Notes under the pieces: generated by a model | The model's input: only the letters and a program-made list of their open reading frames with translations | The model's database searches: none | What the model was told of the DNA's origin: nothing | Assembly: GCF_001279775.1 (NCBI RefSeq) | Contig: NZ_LGDG01000156.1 | Coordinates: forward strand, 62,001 to 126,000 | DNA from: Streptomyces sp. MMG1533 | GTDB lineage: Bacteria > Actinomycetota > Actinomycetes > Streptomycetales > Streptomycetaceae | Reading direction: 5' to 3' | DNA length: 64,000 nt | Program-made: the position numbers and the translations under genes | In this document: positions 1-10,700 of the stretch, one piece after another | How the letters are laid out: each line of letters begins with the position of its first letter | Numbering within the stretch: position 1 is the first letter of the stretch

Positions 1-118
1 CACCTTCAACAAGCTGGCCGTGCGCGCCGACAAGCTGGCGGACACCACCGAGGACAAGGCGGTACGCGAACTCGCCGGGACCATCCGCCAGGCCCTGCAC
101 CTCGAACCTCAGGACTGA
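1..118 (+). CDS. C-terminal end of an unidentified protein (partial)
   Basis: Only the last 38 codons lie in the window; the frame that begins at base 2 stays open to a TGA at 116-118. The visible tail is charged and helical-looking (it ends HLEPQD) with strong G/C at third codon positions, so it is very likely coding. No family can be named from this fragment. Its last 10 bases overlap the 3' end of the convergent chorismate mutase gene. Confidence 0.6.
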   Translation, partial: TFNKLAVRADKLADTTEDKAVRELAGTIRQALHLEPQD

Positions 119-711
119 CCGCACACCGACGGCACCGCCCGCCCCAGCCCCGCCAGATGCAGCAGGTCCAGCTCATGGCCGTACGCGGCCCGCGCGGCGG
201 CGAGCGACAACCTGGGCCCGCACGACGCCGAGGCCCGCAGCCCCTCCGTCTCCCGCAGGGCGGCCAGCACCTGCGTGGTGATGCGGTCCAGCGCCGGCCG
301 GACCTCCTTCACCAGGTCCGGCCGCTCGGTGGGCCGCAGCTCGGGATGCGCGTCCCAACGCGCGTACAGCCCGCGCTGCACCAGCTTGTTCGCCTCGATC
401 TGGTCCCGGAAGACGGCCGTCACCGCATCCGGGTCCAGCCCGAGCCCGACCGCCCGCGCGGCCACATCGTCCAGGATCTGCTGCTCGCGCACGGGATCGT
501 CGATCGGCTTGTCGGTGCCGTACTTGGCGGCGGCCACCTTGTCGGCGAGCAGCAGCCGCTCGGCGAACAGGTCGGTGAGGGGCGCGAGCCCAGGGGCGAC
601 GGCCGCCACCCGGACGGGCGTGGTGGCGACCGCCGGGGCGGCGCCGGCGAGGGTGACGGCCGCCGTGGCGCACACGGCGACGAGGAGGGAGCGAAGGCGT
701 GGGGGGTGCAC
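109..711 (-). CDS. Secreted chorismate mutase (AroQ gamma class)
   Basis: The predicted 200-aa protein opens with a Sec signal peptide (Arg-containing start, hydrophobic stretch, Ala-X-Ala around residues 26-29). It continues as an all-helical domain typical of exported AroQ-gamma chorismate mutases such as the mycobacterial secreted enzyme: an LFAERLLLADKVAAAKY helix, then the segment PIDDPVREQQIL and a DQIEANK helix. These enzymes convert chorismate to prephenate; the role of the exported form is not settled. I chose the GTG at 711 because GGAAGG lies just upstream and the signal peptide starts there; the frame stays open far upstream without coding character. Two Cys near the C-terminus could form a disulfide. 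It converges with and overlaps the preceding partial gene by 10 bp. Family call is from motif recognition. Confidence 0.8.
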   Translation of the reverse strand: MHPPRLRSLLVAVCATAAVTLAGAAPAVATTPVRVAAVAPGLAPLTDLFAERLLLADKVAAAKYGTDKPIDDPVREQQILDDVAARAVGLGLDPDAVTAVFRDQIEANKLVQRGLYARWDAHPELRPTERPDLVKEVRPALDRITTQVLAALRETEGLRASASCGPRLSLAAARAAYGHELDLLHLAGLGRAVPSVCGQS

Positions 712-797
712 GGGCTTTCCTTCCGTGGGGGGTCGGTCGGAAAGCAACGTACCGACGCTGCTCCCGGCTGCCGACTCCGGGCCCCGTCTGCGTGAAC

Positions 798-2597
798 TCA
801 CCTGCCGCACAACTCCCGTTCGGCCACCACCGGATCGTTCGGGAAGCGGAACGACGTGCGCTCCCAGGCGCCGGTCACGTTCCGCAGGAAGCGCCCCGGC
901 GTGAGCGGATCCCGCGTCGCGGCGCGCAGTTCGGCGAGCGCCCCGCAGCGCAGGGCGCGCCGGGCCGCGTCGATCTGCGCCGGGTCCACGCCGGGCGGCG
1001 GATCGGAGGGAAGCCCGCGGTCCGCGGCCAGCCAGGCATTCGGCAGCCACTTGTCGTGCGCCACCCGCCCGCCCTCGATCCGCTCCGAGTGCGCGGCCAG
1101 CGGATAGGCGAGCCCGATCGGGTCGAGCGCGGCCCCCGCCAGCGGCACGACGGACCCGTTGAGCCCGAGCACCACATAACTCGAGGTGACGGACGGTGAG
1201 TTGGCGGCCGTACGGGGGCCGCCGCCGCCGAACAGCAGCGTAGGCGCCCCCGACCGCGCGGCCGCCCGTACGTCCTGCAGGTACCCCCGGTGGTAAGGCG
1301 CGCCGGCGAAGTCGTGGTGCACCGGGTGCGGGTCCGCGTTGTGCCGCACGTACACGCCGCGTTCGTCGGCGATCCCGGCCGGACCGATGTGCCCCTCGTA
1401 CGGCACCCGCAGCCACCCCGCGCACACCACCGCCCAGGCCCCCACGCCGACGGCCGCGCACACGCCCACCCGCGACACCGGCACCACGAACACCGGCAGC
1501 AACAGCAGCAGCAACCCCGGCAGCAGCATCCGCCCGTGCATGAAGTCGCCGCCGACCTTCACGACGTACAACCAGCACAGCAGCCCGGCGACGACGGGCG
1601 CGAACACGGGCACGAGCGGCCCGCCCCTCTCCGGTGGGCGCCCACCGCGCCCGAAAAGCACCGCGGCGACCACGAACAGCGCGGGCACCCACAGCAGATA
1701 GGGAAGCGCCAGATCCACGACATAGCCGAAGCCCCGCCCCCACAGGCTCCGCGAGGCCTCCTTGGTCACGGCGGGCAGCGGCACCAGATGCCCGTAGTAG
1801 CCCGCTCGGAACACCTCGTACGCGCCCGGCAGCGCCCCCGCCGCCCCCGCACCCGCCAGCACGCCTCGCCACGAGGGCCGCACGAGCAGCCACTGCGCAC
1901 CCAGGAAGACGACCGAGACCAGCCCCAGGTCGGGCCGCACCAGCGGACCGAGCCCGCAGAGCACCGAGGTCGCGAGAGCCCCGGGCCGGGCGACCAGCGC
2001 CAGCCACGCCCCCGCGATCCAGCACGTGAGCAGTCCCGTCTCCAGCCCGGAGGTGGCGAAGTCCCACACGGGCGGCAGCCCCAACAGCAGGAGCGAGCCC
2101 ACAGGCACGGCCGCCCGCCCGCCGTACACCCGCAGCGCCCCGAGCCCCGCGAGCGCGAACCCGACGCCGGTCAGCGCCAGCCCGCCGTACACCGCCGCCG
2201 ACGCCGGATCGGCCCCCACCGCCCCGGCCGCCACCAGGAGCCACTGCCACAGCGTCCCCGTGGACGACTCCACCCGCTCACCCGGGTTGAACACGGGCCC
2301 GTTGCCCGCCAGTACCTGCCGCACGGTCCGTACGTAGATGAAGGCGTCGTCGGACATCCACCGCCGCCGGAACCCGGCCGCCGCCACCAGGACCGCGGGC
2401 AGCAGCCACACCGCCGCCCGCAGCACCCGGGCCGCCGCGGGGGCGGCCTTCGGCACAACCACCGGGAGCGAAGGCCGGGAGGGGGAGGTCTTCGGAGGCG
2501 CTGGCGAGTGCGTCGACGTCATGATCCATTCATCGGCCCGGGGCAACCCGACCTTGACACCTGTCTCCGGCTGAATGGTGTTGTCGAGAGCGGTCAT
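798..2597 (-). CDS. AftB-like GT-C membrane glycosyltransferase (terminal arabinofuranosyltransferase family)
   Basis: The 599-aa polytopic membrane protein has about ten hydrophobic helices. Landmarks match mycobacterial AftB: an RRRWMSDDAFIYVRTVRQ segment just after the first helix (the DD is the expected GT-C catalytic acid motif), AGNGPVFNPGERVE, FATSGLETGL, FRAGYYGHLVP, GGDFMHGR, and a soluble C-terminal part with PLAAHSERIE and a following HDK. AftB adds terminal beta-1,2-arabinofuranose from decaprenyl-phosphoryl-arabinose; whether this homologue uses that donor in an organism without arabinogalactan is unknown. An internal ATG at 2522 is an alternative start; neither start has a strong ribosome site. 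It is divergent from the FadD32-like/Pks13-like operon across a 337-bp gap, which suggests shared control. Confidence 0.8.
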   Translation of the reverse strand: MTALDNTIQPETGVKVGLPRADEWIMTSTHSPAPPKTSPSRPSLPVVVPKAAPAAARVLRAAVWLLPAVLVAAAGFRRRWMSDDAFIYVRTVRQVLAGNGPVFNPGERVESSTGTLWQWLLVAAGAVGADPASAAVYGGLALTGVGFALAGLGALRVYGGRAAVPVGSLLLLGLPPVWDFATSGLETGLLTCWIAGAWLALVARPGALATSVLCGLGPLVRPDLGLVSVVFLGAQWLLVRPSWRGVLAGAGAAGALPGAYEVFRAGYYGHLVPLPAVTKEASRSLWGRGFGYVVDLALPYLLWVPALFVVAAVLFGRGGRPPERGGPLVPVFAPVVAGLLCWLYVVKVGGDFMHGRMLLPGLLLLLLPVFVVPVSRVGVCAAVGVGAWAVVCAGWLRVPYEGHIGPAGIADERGVYVRHNADPHPVHHDFAGAPYHRGYLQDVRAAARSGAPTLLFGGGGPRTAANSPSVTSSYVVLGLNGSVVPLAGAALDPIGLAYPLAAHSERIEGGRVAHDKWLPNAWLAADRGLPSDPPPGVDPAQIDAARRALRCGALAELRAATRDPLTPGRFLRNVTGAWERTSFRFPNDPVVAERELCGR

Positions 2598-2934
2598 TCA
2601 AGGGCAGCGGGATGAATTCCGCCAGAATGGTGAGTCCGCACATTCGGCTCATCAACCATGCATCGAAATCCGTGCGCATCCGATCCGCCTGCGCGCACGG
2701 CACGGACGCGAATGACGGCATCCGTTCGACGGCCCGGCGTGTCGACTTATCAATATCATGTGTTCATGTTTTGCTGACTCCGAATCCTGGCCTCTCAGGC
2801 ATTTCCGGAACGAACGGAAGCACGCCCACACCATGCTTTCCAGTGGTGCACGGAGCGCGCCTCGGATGGTGAATCGGCCGAACCGCGGAAAGCCCTGTCA
2901 TGCTGTCCGACCTCAATGAAGGCATGGTGATCAG
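2598..2934. promoter_or_regulatory. Divergent intergenic region between AftB-like gene and FAAL operon
   Basis: This 337-bp gap has no convincing gene. It contains a locally A/T-rich island around 2745-2785 (with ATCAATATCAT followed by two CATG motifs 4 bp apart), rare in this sequence, which is a reasonable place for promoter or operator elements of both flanking genes. No defined sigma-factor consensus could be assigned. Confidence 0.4.
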
Positions 2935-4716
2935 ATGTCGTCAGCCATGGGCGATACGCTCAGCCGCCATTTGGCCCTCTCCGCCCGGCAAGCGCCCGAC
3001 GAAGCGGCATTCACCTTCGTGGACTTCGGCGCCGGCAGGGACGGGAATTCCGTCGAGCTGACGTGGAGTGAGCTGGACACACAGGTACGGACGGTGGCGG
3101 CAGGGCTGCGCCGGTCGGGCGCGGTGGGCGAGCGAGTAGCCATCGTCGCACCGCAGGGCCTCGACTACGTGGTCGGATTCCTGGGTTCCCTGTGCGCGGG
3201 CGCGATTGCCGTGCCGCTTTTCCCACCCGACCTGCCCGGCCACGGCGAGAAACTGGCGGCTGTACTGGCCGATGCGGCACCCGCCCTTGCCATCTCCGCC
3301 CATGAACAACGGGAAGCGGTGGCCGATTTCTGCACCGGCCACGGGATTGCCTCCGTTTCGCGCGTCGTGAGCGTCGAGATCCTGATGCAGAGTGCCGGAA
3401 CGGCGGGGACCGAGGCTCGGACAGCCCGGGAGCCGCAGCCCGAGGACTGCGCCTACCTGCAGTACACGTCCGGATCGACGAGGACGCCGTCCGGCGTGGA
3501 GATCACCCATGCCAACGTCTGCGTCAACGCGCGGCAGGCGCTGGAAGCGTATGACGTAGGCGGACGGCGCAACTGCGTCGTGAGCTGGCTTCCGCTGTAT
3601 CACGACATGGGTCTGATGCTGGGGATCGTCATGCCGGTCGCGGGCCGCATGCGGTCCGTCACCATGGCTCCATTGGACTTCGTCCAGCAACCGGTCCGAT
3701 GGCTCCGCCTGCTCACGCAGTACGACGGGGCCCTCACCGGCGCACCGAACTTCGCCTACGACTACTGCGTTCAGCGAGTGCCACCCGAGGAACGGACCGG
3801 CCTGTCCCTCGGATCGGTCGCCGTCATGATCAACGGCAGCGAGCCCGTCAGCCCGCGGACACTCGAGCGTTTCCACGAAGCCTTCGCGCCGTCCGGCATC
3901 CGCAGGACAACCATGCGCCCCTCCTACGGCCTCGCGGAAGCCACCGTGTTCGTCGCGGCATCGCCTGCCGGGGAGGAACCGACCGTCACCCCCTTCGACC
4001 GAGACCTGTTGGCGCAGGGGACCGCGCGGGTCGCTGAACCGGCCGAAGGCGGATCCATCACCGAACTGGTCGCCTGCGGCCGACCGACCGATCAGGAGGT
4101 GGCCATCGTCGATCCGGCCACCGGCTGCAGGCAGGAGGACGGGACGGTCGGGGAGATCTGGCTGAGGGGTCCGAACATCGGACGCGGTTACTGGGGCCGC
4201 CCGCCGGACGGGGAGTCCTTCGGCGCCGTCATGACGGGCGGATACCCGGCCGATCCGGCACAGCGCTGGCTGCGCACGGGCGACCTGGGAATCTGGCACG
4301 ACAAGCAGCTCTATGTCACCGGCCGAATCAAGGACCTGGTGATCGTGGACGGCGCCAACCACTATCCGCACGACATCGAACTCACCGTGGAAAACGCACA
4401 TCCCGGCGTCCGACGCCACCACACGGCCGCGTTCGCGGTGCCCACCGACGAGGGCGAAAGGCTTGTCGTCGTCGCCGAGCACACCCCTGCCGTCACCGAC
4501 CCGCAGACGAGTCTCGACGAGGTGACCCGGGCTGTACGCGGGGCTGTCGCGGTCACCCACGCCATCGCCGTTCACGACTTCGTCTACGCCCCACCCGGCA
4601 CCGTGCCCCGCACGACCAGCGGCAAAGTGGCCCGCAGCGCCTGCCGTGCGCAGTACCTCGCCGGCCATCTGACGGCTACGAAGCACGCGGCACTGAAGGG
4701 ATCTGGTACGGCATGA
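2935..4716 (+). CDS. FadD32-like long-chain fatty-acyl-AMP ligase (FAAL)
   Basis: The 593-aa adenylate-forming enzyme has the P-loop YTSGSTRTPSGV, the core motifs NGSEPVSP and PSYGLAEATVFVA typical of acyl-AMP ligases, GEIWLRGPNIGRGYWG, the hinge RTGDLG, GRIKDLVIVDGANHYPHDIE, and the C-terminal catalytic lysine in PRTTSGK. The NHYP and SYGLAEAT versions are those of FAALs such as FadD32 rather than acyl-CoA synthetases. These enzymes activate a fatty acid as acyl-AMP and load it on a polyketide synthase carrier protein. The stop overlaps the PKS start in an ATGA, so the two are translationally coupled and the N-terminal ACP of the next protein is the likely acceptor. ATG at 2935 or 2947 could start it. 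Confidence 0.92.
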   Translation: MSSAMGDTLSRHLALSARQAPDEAAFTFVDFGAGRDGNSVELTWSELDTQVRTVAAGLRRSGAVGERVAIVAPQGLDYVVGFLGSLCAGAIAVPLFPPDLPGHGEKLAAVLADAAPALAISAHEQREAVADFCTGHGIASVSRVVSVEILMQSAGTAGTEARTAREPQPEDCAYLQYTSGSTRTPSGVEITHANVCVNARQALEAYDVGGRRNCVVSWLPLYHDMGLMLGIVMPVAGRMRSVTMAPLDFVQQPVRWLRLLTQYDGALTGAPNFAYDYCVQRVPPEERTGLSLGSVAVMINGSEPVSPRTLERFHEAFAPSGIRRTTMRPSYGLAEATVFVAASPAGEEPTVTPFDRDLLAQGTARVAEPAEGGSITELVACGRPTDQEVAIVDPATGCRQEDGTVGEIWLRGPNIGRGYWGRPPDGESFGAVMTGGYPADPAQRWLRTGDLGIWHDKQLYVTGRIKDLVIVDGANHYPHDIELTVENAHPGVRRHHTAAFAVPTDEGERLVVVAEHTPAVTDPQTSLDEVTRAVRGAVAVTHAIAVHDFVYAPPGTVPRTTSGKVARSACRAQYLAGHLTATKHAALKGSGTA

Positions 4717-7700
4717 CCGGCGCACAGGGCGGTGAGGCGGAATCCCGACCGACGAGCACTGAGCAGGCACCTCCGCCAGGGGCCCAGGGCACCGAGGCGC
4801 CGACGGCCGACGAGATTCGCTCCATGCTGCGTCATCTGGTCGCGGACCTGTGCGGCGTACCCGGCGACCAGCTCGACGGCGAGCGTCCCCTGACCGAGTA
4901 CGGACTGACCTCGCGTGACGCGGTCGGTCTCAGCGGCCGACTGGAACAGCTGCTCGACCGGACACTCCCCGCCACCTTGGTGTGGGAGAACCCGAGCATC
5001 GAGCAACTGGTCCGCAGCCTGGCGTCAGGAAGCCCGCGCGAACAGAGCACCCGCACCCCGACCGCGGCCGAGAGCACCGACCGCACCGACGCGGTCGCGG
5101 TGCTCGGCGTCGGATGCCGTCTCCCCGGCGGCATCAACGGACCTGACGCCTTCTGGGAGGCACTGCTCGCAGGCAAGGACGCGGTGGGTCAGGTCCCGGA
5201 CGAACGCTGGCAGCTCTTCGACGACGGGGCGCCGGAGACCGCGGCCGTTCTGGCACGTACCACTCGCCGGGGCGCTTTCCTGGACGACATCGAGGGCTTC
5301 GACGCGGACTTCTTCGGGATCACGCCCGGCGAAGCCGAAGCCATGGACCCTCAGCAAAGACTCCTCCTCGAAGTGGGATGCGAGGCCCTCGATCACGCGG
5401 GAATTCCGCTCCCCGCCCTCCAAGGCAGCGCAACCGGCGTGTTTGTCGGTCTCAGCGCGCTCGAGTACGGACATCTGACCACCGCGGACCTGTCAGGGGT
5501 CACGGCGTGGACGAGCAGCGGGGCGGCAGGCAGCATCGCCGCGAACCGCATGTCCTACCTGCTCGACCTCCGCGGCCCGAGCATGACGATCGACACCGCC
5601 TGTTCCTCGTCCCTGGTCGCCGTGCACCAGGCATGCCGCAGTCTCCGCGACGGTGAATGCGACACCGCTCTGGCCGCCGGCGTCAACGTGCTGCTCTCGC
5701 CGGCCATCACCGCCAACTTCGAGCAGGTCGGCGCGTTGGCACCGGACGGCAGATGCAAGCCGTTCGACGCGAGGGCCGACGGCATCGTGCGCGGGGAGGG
5801 GTGCGGCGTCGTCGTCCTCAAACGGCTCACCGACGCCCAGCGCGACGGCGACAGGATTCTGGCCGTCATCCGCGGCACCGCAGTCAACTCGGACGGCCGC
5901 TCGGCCGGGCTCATGGCACCCAACCCGATCGCCCAGGAGGCACTGCTGCGCAGCGCCCTGCGCGACGCCGGCGCGGACGCGGCCGACATCGGCCATGTCG
6001 AGGCCCACGGCACCGGAACGCTGCTGGGCGACCCCATCGAGGCGGGCGCCCTGGGCGCCGTCCTGGGCCGTGGCCGCCCGGCCGACCGACCGCTGCTGAT
6101 CGGCTCGGTCAAGAGCAATCTGGGGCACCTGGAAGGCGCGGCGGGGATCGTCGGCCTGATCAAGACGGTGCTCTCGCTCCAGCACGCGAAGCTGCCTGCC
6201 AGCCTCCACTTCCACAGCCCCAACCCGCACATCGACTTCACAGAGCTGGGACTGCGCGTCGTCGCCGAGCCGACTGCCTGGCCGACCGAGCACGGACGCC
6301 CCGCTCTGGCGGGTGTATCGGCCTTCGGTTTCGGAGGCACCAACGCTCATGCCATCCTCGAGCAGGCGCCCCGGCCGGCTCCGTCGCCCGCCGAGGCACC
6401 CCGGCACGGCCACCGGGACACCATGGACACGCGGGAGCAAAGCGCCGAGGGTGTCCCGCAGATCCTGGTGGTCACCGCACGTTCCGAGGACCGGCTCGGC
6501 GACGTCGCCACCGGTCTCGCCCATTGGCTGCACGCGCAGGGCGGTGCTCTGTCGCCCGCCGACGTCTGCCACACGCTGGCACACCAACGCCGGGGTCCGG
6601 CAAGCGCCGCCGTCGTCGGCCGAGGGCTGTCCGACCTCACGGCGGCACTCGTAGCGCTCGCCAGGGGCGAAACCCCGGCGGGCGTCGTGCCCCCACGGAC
6701 GGCACAGGCTTCCGAGGCGGACCGGAAGACTTCACGCCGACCGGTTCTGGTCTTCTCCGGTTACGGCTCCCAGTGGACCGGGATGGGCCAACGGCTGCTG
6801 CGCGACGATCCCGCCTTCGCCGCTTCCGTAGGAGAACTGGACCCGGTCTTCGAGACGGAAACGGGCACTTCCCTGACGGACCTGGTCTCCCGCACGGACC
6901 GGGGGACGAGCGTCGACTGCACTCAGCCGCTCCTCTTCGGCCTGCAACTCGCCCTGGCCAACACGTTGCGCGCCTACGGAGTCGAACCCGCCGCTGTCAT
7001 CGGACACTCGATGGGGGAAGTGACCGCGGCCGTCGTCGCCGGCGCTCTCGACGCCCGAGACGGCCTACGAGTGATCCTCGCCCGTTCCACCCGGCTCGCG
7101 GTCATCGACCAGGAGCAGGCCGGCGCCATGGCTGCCGTGGAGCTGCCGGAGGAAGCCCGCGCCGACGTCCTCGGCCGCCATCCGGATGTCAGCGTCGCGG
7201 TGTACGCCTCGCCGCAGCGGTGCACCGTCACGGGTCCCGGCGAACCGATCGCCCGTATCGTCGAGGAAGTCGAGGCGCAGGGGCGACTCGCCCGCCTCCT
7301 CCATGTCGGCGCCGCCGGACATTCACCGGCAGTCGATCCCGTCCTTCCGGCGCTGCGCGACGCCCTCGACGGCATCAGCCCACGCGTCGCGACCATCCCC
7401 TGGTACGGGACGGTCCTCGACGACCCGCGCGCCGATGTCCATGCGGACGCGGACTACTGGTCCGCCAACGTCCGCCGTCCCGTTCGCTTCCAGCAGGCGG
7501 TGGCCGCCGCGGCGGCCGACGGCCACGATCTCTTCCTGGAGATCTCACCGCACCCCATTGCCGTCGTCCCGATCACCGAGACGCTTGACGCGGTGGCCCC
7601 GGGGCGCTGCCGCGTGCTGCCGACGGTTCATCGCGACGGTGATGACAGCGTGCACCTGCGCACCGCGCTCGCGGAGCTCCACCTGGCGGGAGTGGAAGGC

Positions 7701-10700
7701 CTGGCCCGACAACTGTGGCCGGACGGCGAGCGGGTGACCGTACCGAGCCCTCCCTGGCGTCATGTCCCTCACTGGGTCCGCCGCGGCAGCCTGACGAGGC
7801 GGCCGTCCCGCGCAAGCGGCCACTCCCTGCTGGGAGCACGGGTGGAGGATCCCGGCACGGACCGTGTCCTGTGGCACGGGGACATCGGCACCGACGGCTG
7901 GAACCAGCAGCCGGCCATGCTGCACGGCAGACCCGTTCTGTCACTGCCCGCCTGCGCGGAACTCGTGATCGCCGCGGCAACCGCCACGAGCGCTACGGCC
8001 GTCGAGGCAGTGCGCATCGAGAACCTGGCGGTTCATCATTGGCTGCCGATCTCGGCCAGGACGCCTGTCACGACCGTCTGGGAGCCGGAGGGACGCGATC
8101 GGGCCACCGTCGGCATCCACTCACGATCCGCCTCCGGTGCCTGGCTGTGCCATGCCTCGGCCCGCGTTCTCACCAAACCCGAAGCGCTGACGCGCCGTGA
8201 ACCGGGAGGGGCCACTCCCTGCGAGATCGGCTTCCCCGTACCCGCCGCCGAGGAACACGCACCGGACCGGCCAAACGGAAAGCTCCTCCACGCCGTTCTG
8301 CACGCACCGGCCCGCCGGGACGGTACGGACGGTACGGACGGCGAGGCACCCGGGGCGGACCCCGCACCGTCCGCAACGGAAGACGTCCCGGTCACCGTAC
8401 GGTCTCTGCAGGTACGGCTGCAGGTTCCGGCCGATGCCGAATGCCGGGTCCAGTGCCTGCCCCGTACCGGCGAATCGGCCACCGGCGACGCCCCTGGCCG
8501 ATCACCTCACCGCGGCACGTGGGACATCCATGCGGAGGACGCGGGGGGACGAGAGCTGATCGTGGCTCACGAGCTGCAGCTCCGGGCCGTCGAACCGGGG
8601 GAGGTCCCGCAGCCGCTCGGTGAAACCACCTATGAGATCGAGTGGGAGAAAGCGCCTGTCTCCGTCCCCTCCCCCCCGACCCACGTCCTGATGCTGACGG
8701 ACCAAGGCGACGGCAGCAGGAACCCCTGCGCCGATCTCCTCGAGTCGGCACTCCAGGAACGAGGCGTTGAGGTGGCGGTCGCGGACCGCCGGGATGATTC
8801 CTTCGACAGCCTGCTGGACACCTGGCGCGAAGAGACACACGACGGGCGGGCTGCCCTGGTCATGCTTCTGACGGACGGCCCCGAACCGCCCGGAACGTGT
8901 CGAGGACTGCACGCCGCCGCGGACGTCGCCCGCCGTCTGGCCGCGGACCCACGGCAACTGTCGGTTCCCCGGCTGTGGCTCGTCACCGAGCGGGCCCAGT
9001 CGGTGGTACCTGGGGAGACGGGAAACCCCGACCTGGCCTCCCTTCGCGGTCTCGTGCGCGCACTGGCCCTGGAGCATCCCGCTCTGCGTACCACTCTGGT
9101 GGACATCGACCTGCAACCCGGTCTCGTCGACGACCTGGCGCAGGAACTGCTCTGCGACGGCGAGGCCGACGAGGTCGCCTGGCGCGGAGGTACCCGCTTC
9201 GTTGCCCGACTGGCTGCCACTGACTCGGACGACGCGGCCGTCAGAGTGCCTTTCGCGCGTCCCGAAGGTGCCTACATCGTGACGGGCGGACTGACCGGCC
9301 TCGGCCTGGCGACGGCGCGACGGCTGGCCGAGCAGGGCGCGGGCCGCATCGTCCTGAACGGCCGCCGTGCCCCGGGCCCCGCGACACAGGCCGTCCTCAC
9401 CGAACTCGGCGAACTCGGCACCTCCCTCGTCGTGGTGCGGGGAGACGTCGCTCAGCCCGGTGTGGCTGCGCGTCTGGTCGAGGCGGCCCTGTCCGAAGGA
9501 CACTCCCTGTGCGGGGTCGCGCACGCCGCGGCCGTGCTCCACGACCGCATCATCACCGACCTGTCGTCGTCCGACATCCACACCGTCTTCCGACCGAAGG
9601 TCACCGGAGCCCTCCAGTTGGAGGCGGCCACGGCGGGGCACGATCTCGACTGGTGGCTGGCGTACAGCTCCGCCGCCGCGCTCTTCGGCTCCCCCGGGCA
9701 GACGGCCTACGCCGCCGCCAACGCCTGGCTGGATGCGCACGCCCACCGCCGCCGGGCCGTCGGCCTGCCGGCAACCGCCATCGCGTGGGGCCCCTGGGCC
9801 GAGGTGGGTGCGGCACCCCAGGACCCCGCCGTGAACTCCGCGCTGGCTCTTGAACCGATCACCTTGGCCGAAGGACTGGACGCCCTCCAGGCGCTCGTCA
9901 CCCGGGGCAGCGTGCACACCGGCGTGGTGCATCTGGACGCCCGTCGGGTACTGGAAGCCTTCCCCGGACTGGACGCGGTCCCGTTCTTCGCAGGGGTTCT
10001 GCGCGGCAGTCGGCTCCCCGATGACGGCTGGGACGGCCCGGGGGGCATCGAGTCGCTCGGCGAAGCAGCCCCCGCCAAGGTCTGCGAACGTCTCGCCAGG
10101 CGGACGGCCGCAGTCATGGGACGCGCTGTCCAGGACCTGGACGAGAACACGCCTCTGACCGACCTCGGCCTCGACTCCCTCATGACCGTGCGGATCCAGA
10201 ACGCCGCCAAGCAGGACTTCGCCGTGGCGTTGCCCGCTCCGTTCCTTCTGCGGGGTGCCAGTCTTCGGGCGCTCGGTGACGCGGTACTGCAGGAACTGGG
10301 TCTGGTGCGGGCTGATCCGAGTGACGCGACGGCAGACGCGAAACCGAAGGACACCGAGCAGGAGCGCGTCGGCGCCGGGGCGGCCCCGACGCTGCCGACC
10401 ACGGTGGGCCCTCGTGATGCCGCCGAACGCATGGTGGCCGGCGTGTGGAACGAGATCCTGGGACGGCGGCCGGAAGACGTCAACCAGGACTTCATCGCCG
10501 CGGGTGGTGACCAGCGCACCGCTCATGACCTGGTGGAGGGCATCCGCCGACGCCTGGATGCCACCGCCCCGGGCCTTACCGCGGAGCAAGTCCTCGCCCA
10601 CTCCACCGTCGCCACCCTCGCGGAGCTGATCCGGCCCGTGGTGAACGGAACAGGCGAGTCCGTCCTTCGTGTCCTGCGCGACGTCCAACCCGGCGCGCAA

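Noticed and set aside
6985..7340. Firm prediction of the synthase extender unit from AT motifs
   Set aside because: The GHSMGE and AAGH motifs fit none of the standard malonyl or methylmalonyl rules, so only an atypical specificity is suggested.
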